Shown: piece by piece, positions 1 through 7,557 of the stretch
Numbering within the stretch: position 1 is the first letter of the stretch
Layout: every line of letters starts with the position of its first letter
Assembly (NCBI GenBank): GCA_014729455.1
Contig: WJJW01000467.1
Coordinates: forward strand, 1-9,761
Source of the DNA: Candidatus Eiseniibacteriota bacterium
GTDB lineage: Bacteria; Eisenbacteria; RBG-16-71-46; CAIMUX01; VGJL01
Length of the DNA stretch: 9,761 nucleotides
Direction of reading: 5' to 3'
The notes under the pieces: generated by a model
The model's input: the letters and a program-made list of their open reading frames with translations, nothing else
What the model was told of the DNA's origin: nothing
Database searches by the model: none
Position numbers and translations under genes: made by a program

Positions 1-83
1 CGATCGTGGAGACGTTGGAGGAGCGGATCCGGGAACGTTTCCCGCGGGTCCGTCGGATCTTCATCGAGGCGGAGACCCGCTGA
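1..83 (+). CDS. C-terminal end of a probable cation-efflux (CDF-like) transporter, partial
   Basis: The frame beginning at base 3 is open from the left edge to a TGA at 81-83 and encodes 26 residues ending in RIRERFPRVRRIFIEAETR. This tail, a charged helix followed by 'P-x-V-x-R-I-F-I-E-A-E', resembles the end of the cytoplasmic domain of some cation diffusion facilitator transporters. The rest of the gene lies outside the window, so membrane segments and metal-binding residues cannot be seen. It is the only plus-strand gene and converges on the FG-GAP gene across a 64-bp gap (84-147), in which I see no clear terminator. The identity rests on a short tail. That it is coding is fairly likely; the family call is tentative. 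Confidence 0.5.
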   Translation, partial: IVETLEERIRERFPRVRRIFIEAETR

Positions 84-147
84 CGCGCCGGGCGGGTGGC
101 TGCGAGGCGCGCCGCACCCCGGTCCTCGGACTCCGCTTCATCGCCCC

Positions 148-1797
148 CTAGCGCGCGCGGATCACCCGGAGCGCCGGCGCGGGCGCCGCTCGATCGACCC
201 GCACCCAGTAGACCCCGCTCGGGACCGCCCGGCCGGCCGCATCCCGCCCGTCCCAGAGGGCGACCGCTCCCGGCGTCTCGATCCGACGGACGCACCGCCC
301 CGCGGCATCGAGGATCCGCAGCGAGCCGAGGCGGTCCGGGCCGGCGATCCGGACCGGTCCGGTGGACGGATTCGGCATCGCACGGATCGCGACCGGCTCC
401 GTGCGCGCTTCCTCCTCCACGGACGCGCCTTCCCGTCGCCGGTAGACGTGGACCTGGTCGGTCGGCGCCGCGATCGCCGGGATCCACTCCTCGAGGCCGT
501 CGGCTCCGTCGTCTTCCAGGGTCAGACCGCGGATCGCGCCGGCGACCGGCGGGAGCGACGCGATCGCCTGGTAGGTCGCCGCGTCGGCGTCGTAGCCCCA
601 CATCCGCAGCTCTCCCTCGAACGACCCGGCCGCGAGGCCCCGCTCCGCCGACACGGACAGCGGGTGGTCCGCCAGGGCGAGGAGGTTGCCGGCGAACGGC
701 TCCGTCGACGTGAAGACGGGATCGAAGGAGTTCGGCCCGGTGTTCTCGTAGACCACCACGAAGCCGCTCGAGCCGTAGGCAAGCTCGTTGTCCCCGTCGC
801 CGTCGAAGTCGCCGACGTGCGGGGCGACCGGAAGCCCGATCACCGAGCTCTCGAACTGGTGGTGGATCCAGGTCTGCTGCGCCGGATCGAACTCGATCCG
901 GCGGATGATGAGCGGGTATCCGCCGAAGCCGCCCAGACCGAGGATGATCTCGGGGGAGCCGTCGTTGTCCGCATCGCCCAGGGCGGCCTGGAAGAGGTAC
1001 GAGACGGTCGTGTACTCGTACACCCGCGTGTAGACGTTCGATCCGACGACCCCGTCGTGCTCCCAGATCCCGACCAGCCCGCCGGTCGGACTGCTTCCGC
1101 CGGTCGCGACGATCACCTCTTCGCGCCCGTCACGATCGGTGTCGCCGACGAGCACGCTCCGCAGCCGCTTCTCGCCCGAGAAGTCGCTCTCGCGGATCGT
1201 GTCGTGCACGAATCCGAACGAGTCGTCACCGTCCTGCTCGAAGAGCATCACCTTTCCGAGAGTCGAGACCTCCCCTCCGAGGATCTCCCCGAGCCCGTCT
1301 CCGTCGGTGTCCGCGAAGACGATGCTCCGGTACGCGCCGGGCGGCGTGGCCGCCATCGAGCTCCAGACCTCGAGATAGCCGCCCACCCCGTCGGCCTCGA
1401 AGAGATGGATGACGTTCGGCGAGAAGGTGGCGCCGGCGAGATCGAAGGCGCCGTCCCGGTCGGCGTCGCCCGCCGCGACGGTCCAGATCGTGTTCAGCGC
1501 CGTCCCCGAATCCCAGACCAGCTCGAACTCGAGCGGGGGAAGCTCTCGCGCGGGTCCGTCTTCCACCGGGCTCCCCGGCGCTTGCCGCGGCTCGAGCAGC
1601 CCATCGTCATCGCGGTCCGACAACACGGCGGTCCCCTCCGCCTCGAGAACGCGCCGGTCGATCCTCCCGTCGTAGTCGAGGTCGTAGGGGATGCCCTCCC
1701 CCGCTGCCGCCGCGGCGGCGAGAAGGAGCCCCAGCGCGCCGGCGCCGGCCGCCTCCATCCAACGAGACCGACGTCGAGACCTTCGGTTGCGTGACAT
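148..1797 (-). CDS. Secreted FG-GAP/VCBS repeat beta-propeller protein with FlgD-like C-terminal Ig module
   Basis: This 549-residue protein starts at an ATG preceded by AAGGAGGGGG. Its N-terminus is a signal peptide: an arginine-rich n-region (residues 2-12), then a hydrophobic Ala/Leu stretch (about 16-33). Two dockerin-like calcium motifs follow (DLDYDGRID at 39-47 and DRDDDGLLE at 61-69). Five FG-GAP/VCBS acidic loops of DxDxDG type lie at 111, 163, 219, 275 and 330, spaced about 52-56 residues, as expected for blades of a beta-propeller. Residues about 470-549 form a FlgD-like Ig module ('WDGRDAAGRAVPSGVYWVRV'), which in FCB-group bacteria often ends secreted or cell-surface proteins. 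A structural, binding or surface role is likely, but no catalytic motif is visible. It lies 87 bp downstream of the kinase gene and may have its own promoter, so it need not belong to the same operon. Confidence 0.88.
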   Translation of the reverse strand: MSRNRRSRRRSRWMEAAGAGALGLLLAAAAAAGEGIPYDLDYDGRIDRRVLEAEGTAVLSDRDDDGLLEPRQAPGSPVEDGPARELPPLEFELVWDSGTALNTIWTVAAGDADRDGAFDLAGATFSPNVIHLFEADGVGGYLEVWSSMAATPPGAYRSIVFADTDGDGLGEILGGEVSTLGKVMLFEQDGDDSFGFVHDTIRESDFSGEKRLRSVLVGDTDRDGREEVIVATGGSSPTGGLVGIWEHDGVVGSNVYTRVYEYTTVSYLFQAALGDADNDGSPEIILGLGGFGGYPLIIRRIEFDPAQQTWIHHQFESSVIGLPVAPHVGDFDGDGDNELAYGSSGFVVVYENTGPNSFDPVFTSTEPFAGNLLALADHPLSVSAERGLAAGSFEGELRMWGYDADAATYQAIASLPPVAGAIRGLTLEDDGADGLEEWIPAIAAPTDQVHVYRRREGASVEEEARTEPVAIRAMPNPSTGPVRIAGPDRLGSLRILDAAGRCVRRIETPGAVALWDGRDAAGRAVPSGVYWVRVDRAAPAPALRVIRAR

Positions 1798-1839
1798 GGT
1801 TCCCCCTCCTTCGAGCCCGGGCTTCGGCGACGCGCGACG

Positions 1840-1848
1840 ATTCTACCA
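1840..1848 (-). promoter_or_regulatory. Possible extended -10 promoter for the FG-GAP gene
   Basis: On the minus strand the 87-bp gap between the kinase stop and the FG-GAP start contains TGGTAGAAT. This fits an extended -10 element (TGnTATAAT with one mismatch), with a predicted start near 1833. No recognisable -35 box lies upstream, where the sequence is a GC-only hairpin. In GC-rich DNA an isolated TAGAAT is uncommon, but one box is weak evidence. Confidence 0.3.
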
Positions 1849-1884
1849 CTCGCGGCCCGCCGCGGGCCATCGCGCCGAGGGGGA

Positions 1885-2943
1885 TCAGGAATGCCGGGTC
1901 GCGTTCGGGATCCAGATGCGGAAGGTGGTCCCCTTTCCGGACCGTGACTTGCAGTCGATCGTGCCGCCGTGCTCCTCGAGGATCTGCCGCACGACGGCCA
2001 GGCCGAGCCCGGTCCCGTCCTGCTTCGTCGTGAAGAACGGCTCGAAGATCCGCGGGAGGATCTCCGGAGCGATCCCCGCGCCGTTGTCGTCGACCTCGAT
2101 CTCCCCTCCGTTCTCCCGGGCGGCCGTCACGACCATGACCTGCCCGGACCGGGCCGGAACCGCCTCCATCGCGTTGCGAATCAGGTTGAGCACGACCTGC
2201 CGCAGGAGCCGGCTGTCGCAGGCGACGCGCGGGCGGCGGTCGTCGAGGTTCAGCACGAGACGGATCCCGTTGCGCCGCAGCTCCGGCCGCAGGAAGTCGG
2301 CGAGGTCGAGCAGGACCGCGTTCAGGTCCTCCTCCTTCCCGCTCGGCTGCGGCATCCGCGAGAACTGGAGGTACTCCTCGGCGATCTGGCTCAGGCGACG
2401 GGTCTCGCGCTTGATCGTCTGCAGGATGTCGCGCGCTTCCGCCCGGTCGGCCTCGTCTTCCGAGCCGATGTGGTCGAGAAGCATATCCACGTTGAGGTTG
2501 ATCGATCCGAGCGGGTTGCGGATCTCGTGGACGACCTTCGAGGCGATCTTCCCGACCGCCGCCATCTTCTCCGTCTCGATCAGCTCCCGTTCGATCTCCC
2601 GGTGGTGGGTGATGTCGCGGAGGATCTCGACGCCGCCTCCCCCCCGCTCCACCGGAATCGGCATCCGCGAGAGGGAGACCTCGATCAGGCGGCCGTCCTT
2701 CCGGCGACGCTGGGTCCGCAGATCGTGGACCGCGGATCCTCCCGCGAGCGCCTCCACGAGGCGGGCGGCGATGGTGGTCCCCGGAGGGAGGAGCGCGTCG
2801 TAGGCCCGGCCGATCATCTCCCCGGCGGCGAAACCCAGCGCGACCACCGCGCCCTGGTTCCAGGAGAGGATCTTCCCGTCGCGATCGAGGCGCAGAACCG
2901 CATCGGGGGCGTGCTCGACCAGTTCCTCGTAGGATCCCTCCAC
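1885..2943 (-). CDS. Soluble PAS-domain sensor histidine kinase (NtrB/HoxJ-like)
   Basis: This 352-residue kinase has no signal peptide or membrane segment, so it should sense a cytoplasmic cue. Residues about 4-115 form a PAS domain ('HAPDAVLRLDRDGKILSWN' at the start, 'ILRDITHHREIE' at the exit). The HisKA H-box is at 136-145 with phosphoacceptor His139 (VVHEIRNPLGS). The ATPase domain has an N-box with N253 and N257 (VLNLIRNAMEAV), a G1 box D286-G290 (DNGAG), an F-box at 300-304 (FEPFF) and a G2 box at 310-315 (GTGLGL). All key residues are present, so it should be active. The start is GTG (2941-2943) with GAGAGGA upstream, 13 nt after the response-regulator stop, so the two are almost certainly co-translated partners. 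The signal is not revealed by sequence; a PAS pocket can bind haem, flavin or a small ligand, or act through a partner protein. Confidence 0.93.
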   Translation of the reverse strand: MEGSYEELVEHAPDAVLRLDRDGKILSWNQGAVVALGFAAGEMIGRAYDALLPPGTTIAARLVEALAGGSAVHDLRTQRRRKDGRLIEVSLSRMPIPVERGGGGVEILRDITHHREIERELIETEKMAAVGKIASKVVHEIRNPLGSINLNVDMLLDHIGSEDEADRAEARDILQTIKRETRRLSQIAEEYLQFSRMPQPSGKEEDLNAVLLDLADFLRPELRRNGIRLVLNLDDRRPRVACDSRLLRQVVLNLIRNAMEAVPARSGQVMVVTAARENGGEIEVDDNGAGIAPEILPRIFEPFFTTKQDGTGLGLAVVRQILEEHGGTIDCKSRSGKGTTFRIWIPNATRHS

Positions 2944-2956
2944 CGCGACGATCCTC

Positions 2957-4318
2957 TCAGTCCAGGTACTCGGTCAGCCCGTACTCGCGGATCTTCCGGT
3001 AGAGGCGTGTCCGGGAGATCCTCAGCGTCGCCGCGGCGCGCGACTTGTTCCCCTCGCTCGCCTCCAGGGCCCGTACGATCGCCGCCCGCTCCGCCTCCGA
3101 GAGGGCGGCGGGACGGTCGCCGCCCGGGTCCTCCGCCGGGTCCGGGGACCGGATCGCCTCCGGCAGCTCCTCGAGGTCGACCCGTCCGTCGAGACCCATC
3201 GCGTGGAGCGATTCGATCAGGTTCTCGAGCTGTCGCACGTTGCCGGGCCAGGGATGCTGCTGGAGCGCCTCCATGGCGCGCGGCGTGAACCCGGTGATCG
3301 AGTTCGGGAACTGCCGGTTGAACTTCTCGAGGAAGTGGGCGACGAGGAACGGAACGTCTTCGGCGCGCTCGCGCAACGGCGGGATCTCCACACGGATGAC
3401 GGCGAGGCGGTAGAACAGGTCCTGCCGGAGCCTTCCCTCCGCCACGGCCTCCTCGACGTTGCGGTTCGTCGCCGAGATGAACCGGACGTCGACCTGGACC
3501 TCCGCGACGTCCCCGACCGGCCGGACCCGCCGCTCCTGGATCACGCGCAGCAGCTTCGCCTGCGTCTCGCTCGGCATCTCGGCGAACTCGTCGAGGAAGA
3601 GCGTCCCGCGGTCGGCCGACCGGACCAGACCCAGCGTGGTCGCGCTGGCGCCGGTGAACGCTCCCCGCTTGTGCCCGAACAGCTCGCTCTCGATCAGCCC
3701 GCTCGGGATGGCGCTGCAGTTGACCGGAACGAAGGGTCCGTCGGCCCGCTCGCTGTCGTAGTGGATCGCCCGGGCGACGACCTCCTTGCCCGTGCCGCTC
3801 TCCCCGACGACCAGGACCGAGCTCTCGTTGCGTCTCGCCGCCTGGATCAGCCCGAACACCTTCTGCATCGGCTTGCTCCGGCCGATCAGGTTCGGGAAGG
3901 AGAAATTCTGCTTCAGCTCCCCCTGCAGCCGCTGGACCTCTCCCTGGAGCCGGTGCGACTCGAGGATCTGGTTCACGGAGCGCAGCAGCTCCTCCTTGTC
4001 GAACGGCTTGGTGATGTAGTCGGTCGCCCCGATCTTCATCGCCTGGATCGCGTTCTGGATCGTTCCGTAGCCGGTCATCATGACCACGTCGATGCCGGGG
4101 AACTCCCGCTTGATCCTCTGGAGGAGCTCGGATCCGTCCATTCTCGGCATCCGCAGATCGGTCAGGACGATTCCGTAATCCCCGTTGCGTTCGAGCAGGA
4201 GGAGCGCCTCCTCGGCGTCGTAGACCGCGTCGGCCTCCATGCCCGCCTTGCGGAAGATCCGCCGGCACGCCTCGGCCATGTCGACGTCGTCATCGACGAC
4301 CAGGATTCTCTCCTTCAC
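2957..4318 (-). CDS. NtrC-family sigma-54-dependent response regulator (REC-AAA+-Fis)
   Basis: This 453-residue activator has the complete three-domain layout. The receiver (about 4-118) has acidic residues D9-D11, phosphoacceptor D54 (LTDLRMPRMDG), T82 and K104 (TKPFD). The AAA+ domain (about 142-385) has Walker A GESGTGKE (172-179), the sigma-54 contact loop GAFTGA (219-224), Walker B TLFLDEFAEMP (239-249) and the WPGNVRQLEN segment (357-366). The C-terminal Fis-type helix-turn-helix is at about 408-447 (NKSRAAATLRISRTRLYRKI). It should hydrolyse ATP to open sigma-54 promoter complexes after phosphorylation by the adjacent kinase. The start is GTG with GGAG 8 nt upstream. Its likely target is the sigma-54 promoter at 9224-9240 with enhancer-like repeats at 9340-9372, inferred from co-location. 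HoxA and HupR, regulators of hydrogenase genes, are family relatives by architecture. Confidence 0.96.
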   Translation of the reverse strand: MKERILVVDDDVDMAEACRRIFRKAGMEADAVYDAEEALLLLERNGDYGIVLTDLRMPRMDGSELLQRIKREFPGIDVVMMTGYGTIQNAIQAMKIGATDYITKPFDKEELLRSVNQILESHRLQGEVQRLQGELKQNFSFPNLIGRSKPMQKVFGLIQAARRNESSVLVVGESGTGKEVVARAIHYDSERADGPFVPVNCSAIPSGLIESELFGHKRGAFTGASATTLGLVRSADRGTLFLDEFAEMPSETQAKLLRVIQERRVRPVGDVAEVQVDVRFISATNRNVEEAVAEGRLRQDLFYRLAVIRVEIPPLRERAEDVPFLVAHFLEKFNRQFPNSITGFTPRAMEALQQHPWPGNVRQLENLIESLHAMGLDGRVDLEELPEAIRSPDPAEDPGGDRPAALSEAERAAIVRALEASEGNKSRAAATLRISRTRLYRKIREYGLTEYLD

Positions 4319-4384
4319 CGTCTCACTCCAGGATATCGGCTCGGACGGCGCGGCCTTCGTCCGGCTCCGTTCGTCCGGAAGATC

Positions 4385-4774
4385 TCACGAATCGGGATCG
4401 CCGCCCTCCCCCGCCGAGCCGCACGCCCTGCGGACCGCCCGACACAGCCCGACCGCGTCTTCCGTCTTCGGCGCGAGCGCGTCGGCCACCCAGGCTTGGA
4501 AGTCGCGCCCGACCAGGTACGGGCTGGCGGTGAGAAAGACGACCGAGACGCCGGGATTGACGCGGGTCAACTCCAGAGCGGTCTCGGTCCCGTTCGGCTC
4601 CGCATCGGCGTCGAGGATCGCCACCTCGGGCCGGTGCAGGAAATTCTTCGCGAGGGCCTCCGCGAAGTTGCAAGCGGTCGTGACCCGGAAACCGTCGTCC
4701 ACGAGGACCGACGCGTAGAGGTCCCGCAGCTTGGGATCTCCTTCGACCAGAAGGACGTGCGTTGGCTGGCCCAT
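4385..4774 (-). CDS. Stand-alone receiver-domain protein with altered acidic pocket
   Basis: This is a single CheY-like receiver of 129 residues with no output domain. The start is the ATG at 4772-4774, directly behind GGAGGGAGG. A longer reading to 4834 would overlap the korBC stop and add unconserved sequence. Phosphoacceptor D55 (AILDAD), T82 (FLTAS) and K103 (ALAPK) sit at the expected places. However, the acidic motif reads VEGDP instead of VEDDP, so the second Mg2+-ligand aspartate is Gly12. The usual K-P pair is P-K, and the 'MP' after the phosphosite is absent. It begins 31 nt after korBC and ends 66 nt before the NtrC-type gene. It could be a phosphate sink, a decoy partner of the adjacent kinase, or a phosphorylation-independent adaptor; the sequence cannot decide among these. 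Confidence 0.82.
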   Translation of the reverse strand: MGQPTHVLLVEGDPKLRDLYASVLVDDGFRVTTACNFAEALAKNFLHRPEVAILDADAEPNGTETALELTRVNPGVSVVFLTASPYLVGRDFQAWVADALAPKTEDAVGLCRAVRRACGSAGEGGDPDS

Positions 4775-4783
4775 CCTCCCTCC
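4775..4783 (-). promoter_or_regulatory. Ribosome binding site fixing the receiver start at 4774
   Basis: The minus strand reads GGAGGGAGG immediately before the ATG at 4772-4774. The upstream GGAGG lies 4 nt from the start codon. No comparable site precedes the in-frame ATG at 4832-4834, which lies inside korBC. This supports the 129-residue version of the protein. Confidence 0.7.
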
Positions 4784-4805
4784 GCGCCGGTCCCGTTCGG
4801 GAACG

Positions 4806-6239
4806 TCAGAAGTGCTCGCGCACGTACTCGGCACCCTTCGCGATCGCCTGCTGGTTCATCGGGATCGTCTTCTTCCGCTTGATGTAGCTGGGAAGCGCTT
4901 CGATCACCGATTCCAGGTCCAGGATCCCGGTCCTCTCGATGTACGCGCCCATCATCACCATATTGGCACACTTGGTGGTCCCGATGTCATCCGCGATCTT
5001 CGTCGCCGGGATCTTCAGGATCGTGACGTCGTCCCGCTGCGGTTCGATGTCGATCAGCGAGCTGTCGAGCAGCAGCAGCCCTCCCGGACGAACGTCGGGC
5101 TCGAACTTCTCCAGCGAGGGCCGGTTCATCGCGATCAGGACGTCCGACTCCTCGACCATCGGGCTGCCGATCTTCGGATCCGAGATCCGCACGTGGCAGT
5201 TCGCGGTCCCCCCGCGCATCTCCGGGCCGTACGACGGCAGCCAGGAGACCTCGTAGCCGGCCTGCATGCCGCACTCGGAGAACGCCACCCCCAGCAGCAG
5301 GATCCCCTGCCCGCCGAATCCGGCGACTTTGATCCGGGGGTTGGCGTAGTCCTCCTCCTTGAGGGTCCCTTTGCGCGCCTGCGTCACCGAGCTCGCGAGG
5401 ATGTCGAGTTTCTCCCCCATCCCGTCGGCCACGAACGGGCGCGGCTCGCCGGGTATCGACTCGACGTGCTCGAGGACGTCCTTCTTCGCGCCCAGCGGGA
5501 AGAGCGGCTCCATCTGCTCATGGATCCAGTCGCGCGAGTCGGTCGGGGCGATCTTCCAACCGGTCGGGCACGGCGCGAGGGCCTCGACCAGGGTGAACCC
5601 CTTCCCCTCGACCTGGGCCTGGATCGCCTTGCGGACGGCCCGGCGGGCACGGTTCATCTGCTTCGCGTCGGTCAGGGAGACCCGCTCGAGGTAGGTGGGC
5701 GCCTCCAGAGCCGAGAGGAGCTCGACGACCCGGATCGGCAGACCCTCGTTCTCCCGCGTCCGGCCCAGCGGCGTGGTCGTCGTCTTCATGCCGGGGAGCG
5801 TCGTCGGCGCCATCTGACCGCCGGTCATCCCGTAGATCGCGTTGTTGACGAAGAAGACCGTGATGTTCTCGCCCCGGTTGGCCGCCTGGAGGATCTCGTT
5901 GCCGCCGATCCCGGCCAGGTCCCCGTCGCCCTGATAGACCAGCACGATCGAGTCCGGGTGGGCGCGCTTGATCCCGGTGGCCACGGCGGGCGCCCGTCCG
6001 TGCGCGACCTGGACGTTGCCCGTGTGGAAGTAGTAGTACCCGAAGACGCTGCAACCGACCGGCCAGACGAAGATCGTCTTGTCCCGCACACCGAACTCGT
6101 CGAGCGTCTCGGCGATCATCTTGTGGAGGTTGCCGTGTCCGCATCCGGGGCAATAGTGCGTCGAGATCTTGTCGGGTCCGGTCTTCCGCTCGAAGTCGAC
6201 GTAGAACGACTCCGCCTTGGCGTAGATTTCCTTAGGCAT
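4806..6239 (-). CDS. korB: 2-oxoacid:ferredoxin oxidoreductase, fused beta (TPP) and gamma subunits
   Basis: This 477-residue protein joins two subunits that are usually separate. Residues 1 to about 250 are the thiamine-pyrophosphate beta subunit. It has CPGCGHG at 30-36, Cys63 (VGCS) and Cys224 (PCPTGW) as likely [4Fe-4S] ligands with Cys30 and Cys33, and the TPP/Mg motif GDGD at 104-107 followed by VNN at 131-133. Residues about 300-477 are the gamma subunit, with AGFGGQG (306-312) and SYGPEMRGGTANCHV (336-350). With KorA and KorD it should decarboxylate a 2-oxoacid to its acyl-CoA and reduce ferredoxin, or run in reverse. Substrate could be 2-oxoglutarate or a branched-chain 2-oxoacid (VorB-type annotation is also plausible). 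Its ATG overlaps the korA stop by 8 nt. The linker (about 250-300) contains no stop or frameshift, so the fusion appears genuine. Confidence 0.93.
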   Translation of the reverse strand: MPKEIYAKAESFYVDFERKTGPDKISTHYCPGCGHGNLHKMIAETLDEFGVRDKTIFVWPVGCSVFGYYYFHTGNVQVAHGRAPAVATGIKRAHPDSIVLVYQGDGDLAGIGGNEILQAANRGENITVFFVNNAIYGMTGGQMAPTTLPGMKTTTTPLGRTRENEGLPIRVVELLSALEAPTYLERVSLTDAKQMNRARRAVRKAIQAQVEGKGFTLVEALAPCPTGWKIAPTDSRDWIHEQMEPLFPLGAKKDVLEHVESIPGEPRPFVADGMGEKLDILASSVTQARKGTLKEEDYANPRIKVAGFGGQGILLLGVAFSECGMQAGYEVSWLPSYGPEMRGGTANCHVRISDPKIGSPMVEESDVLIAMNRPSLEKFEPDVRPGGLLLLDSSLIDIEPQRDDVTILKIPATKIADDIGTTKCANMVMMGAYIERTGILDLESVIEALPSYIKRKKTIPMNQQAIAKGAEYVREHF

Positions 6240-7293
6240 GGATCTTCTCCTCCTGCAGCTTCCGGATCTGCTCGAAGAGCTCGGAGTCCTTCGGCACGTT
6301 GCCGCCCGTCCGTCCGTAGAAGCGGACCGGCCGCGCGCCCTCGAGCGTCAGGCGGACGTCCTCGACCATCTGCCCGGTCGACAGCTCGACGACGAGGAAG
6401 TCCCGGACCCGCTCCGCCAGCTTGCGGATCGGAGCCTTGGGGAACGGGAAGAGGCTGATCGGCCGGAGCAGACCGACCTTGATCCCCTGCTCCCGCGCCA
6501 TGTCGACGGCCGACTTCAGGATCCGCGAGACGATCCCGTATCCGATCACGACGTGCTCGGCGTCGTCGAGCCGGTACTCCTCGAACCGCGTCTCGTTCGT
6601 CTCGATCTCCTCCGCCTTCTTGCGCAGCTTCTCGACGTGTCCTTCGAGGTCGTCGGGATCGAGGTAGATCGAGCTGACCAGGTTGTCGATCCGGGAGGCG
6701 TCCGGGCCGACCGCCCAGGGCTTGTCCGGAACGTCCTCGCGCGGCTCGGGGAACTCGCACGGCTCCATCATCTGACCGGTGAATCCGTCGGCCATGATGA
6801 AGACCGGGGTCCGGTACCGGTCGGCGATTTCGAAGCCGAGCATCGTCAGATCGCACATCTCCTGAACCGAGTTCGGCGCGAGGACCGGGACCCGGTAGTT
6901 GCCGTGACCACCCCCCTTGACGATCTGGAAATAGTCGCCCTGCTCGGGCGCGATGTTCCCCAGCCCCGGTCCGCCGCGGACGATGTCCACGATCACGCAG
7001 GGAAGCTCGGCGCCGACGAGATAGGAGACCCCCTCCATCTTCAGGCTGATCCCCGGCGAGGAGGAGGCGGTCATCGAGCGGATCCCGGCGGAGGAAGCGC
7101 CGTAGACCATGTTGATCGCCCCGATCTCGCTCTCCGCCTGCAGGAACGTCCCCCCGACGCGCGGGAAGTAGAGCGCCGCCGCTTCGGCGATCTCGCTCGC
7201 GGGCGTGATCGGGTATCCGTAGTACGCGCGGCAGCCGGCCAGGATCGCTCCCTTGACGACCGCGTCGTTTCCTTTCAGGAGCTGCTTCGCCAT
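6232..7293 (-). CDS. korA: 2-oxoacid:ferredoxin oxidoreductase alpha subunit
   Basis: This 353-residue protein is the pyrimidine-binding alpha subunit of the oxidoreductase. The N-terminal domain carries GYPITPASEI (26-35) and the Glu-containing AESEIGAINMVYGAS (53-67), where the TPP-activating glutamate is expected. TASSSPG lies at 75-81 and RGGPGLGNIAPEQGDYFQ at 106-123. The C-terminal part (about 245-350) is the transketolase-like C domain, with VVIGYGIVSRI and GLLRPISLFPFP. The length fits alpha subunits that lack a fused gamma domain, which agrees with gamma being fused to beta in the next gene. The ATG has AGGAGGGGG upstream, 12 nt after the korD stop, and its TAA overlaps the korBC start. 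The alpha family includes enzymes for 2-oxoglutarate and for branched-chain 2-oxoacids (VorB); sequence by eye does not settle which. Confidence 0.94.
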   Translation of the reverse strand: MAKQLLKGNDAVVKGAILAGCRAYYGYPITPASEIAEAAALYFPRVGGTFLQAESEIGAINMVYGASSAGIRSMTASSSPGISLKMEGVSYLVGAELPCVIVDIVRGGPGLGNIAPEQGDYFQIVKGGGHGNYRVPVLAPNSVQEMCDLTMLGFEIADRYRTPVFIMADGFTGQMMEPCEFPEPREDVPDKPWAVGPDASRIDNLVSSIYLDPDDLEGHVEKLRKKAEEIETNETRFEEYRLDDAEHVVIGYGIVSRILKSAVDMAREQGIKVGLLRPISLFPFPKAPIRKLAERVRDFLVVELSTGQMVEDVRLTLEGARPVRFYGRTGGNVPKDSELFEQIRKLQEEKIHA

Positions 7294-7305
7294 GGTTTCC
7301 CCCTC

Positions 7306-7557
7306 CTATGAGACCGGCTCGAGCTTGCGCACGAGGATCGCCCCGGGCTCGGGGCAGGCATAGAAGCAGATGCCGCATCCCGTGCACCCGTCCCCGAGGT
7401 ACTCCGACGGGTGGTACCCCATTCGATTGAACCCCTTGGCGAGCACGAGCACCTTCTGCGGGCACTCCACGATGCAGTAGCCGCAGCCTTTGCACTCGTC
7501 CACGCGGATCTCCACCGTCCCGCGGGGCTTCGCTCTTGGCTTCCTGACCTCAGTCAT
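7306..7557 (-). CDS. korD: 2x[4Fe-4S] ferredoxin-type delta subunit of the 2-oxoacid oxidoreductase
   Basis: This 83-residue protein carries two classic cluster motifs: Cys22/25/28/32 (CKGCGYCIVECP) and Cys58/61/64/68 (CTGCGICFYACP). Each has the CxxCxxCxxxC spacing for a [4Fe-4S] cluster. The order delta-alpha-beta-gamma is typical for Kor-type operons, and the subunit should relay electrons from the TPP site to soluble ferredoxin. GGAGG lies 6 nt before the ATG. It begins 84 nt after hypB, the largest gap among the genes from the receiver at 8696-9199 to the kinase. It is read as part of the oxidoreductase rather than a free ferredoxin because it lies 12 nt before korA. Confidence 0.93.
   Translation of the reverse strand: MTEVRKPRAKPRGTVEIRVDECKGCGYCIVECPQKVLVLAKGFNRMGYHPSEYLGDGCTGCGICFYACPEPGAILVRKLEPVS

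Noticed and set aside
448..1794. Long plus-strand open frame opposite the FG-GAP gene
   Set aside because: It mirrors the GC-rich codons of the minus-strand gene, is dominated by Arg, Asp and Val, has no recognisable domain, and lacks the signal peptide and repeats that identify the true frame.
1854..1868. GC hairpin (6-bp arms GGCCCG/CGGGCC) after the kinase gene as an intrinsic terminator
   Set aside because: The stem is perfect but short, and no T-run follows on the minus strand; in such GC-rich sequence this hairpin may well be chance.
1854..1870. TGGCCCG...GGGC in the kinase/FG-GAP gap as a sigma-54 promoter
   Set aside because: The GG-N10-GC spacing is met only by GC-rich chance; the TT before GC and the A of TGGCAC are both missing.
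4775..4834. Longer start for the second receiver at 4834
   Set aside because: It would overlap the end of korBC by 29 bases and adds 20 residues with no receiver similarity, whereas the ATG at 4774 follows GGAGGGAGG directly.
4963..4979. TTGGCAC on the plus strand as a second sigma-54 promoter
   Set aside because: The -12 region lacks the GC pair at the correct distance, the site is inside korBC, and it points away from any plus-strand gene.
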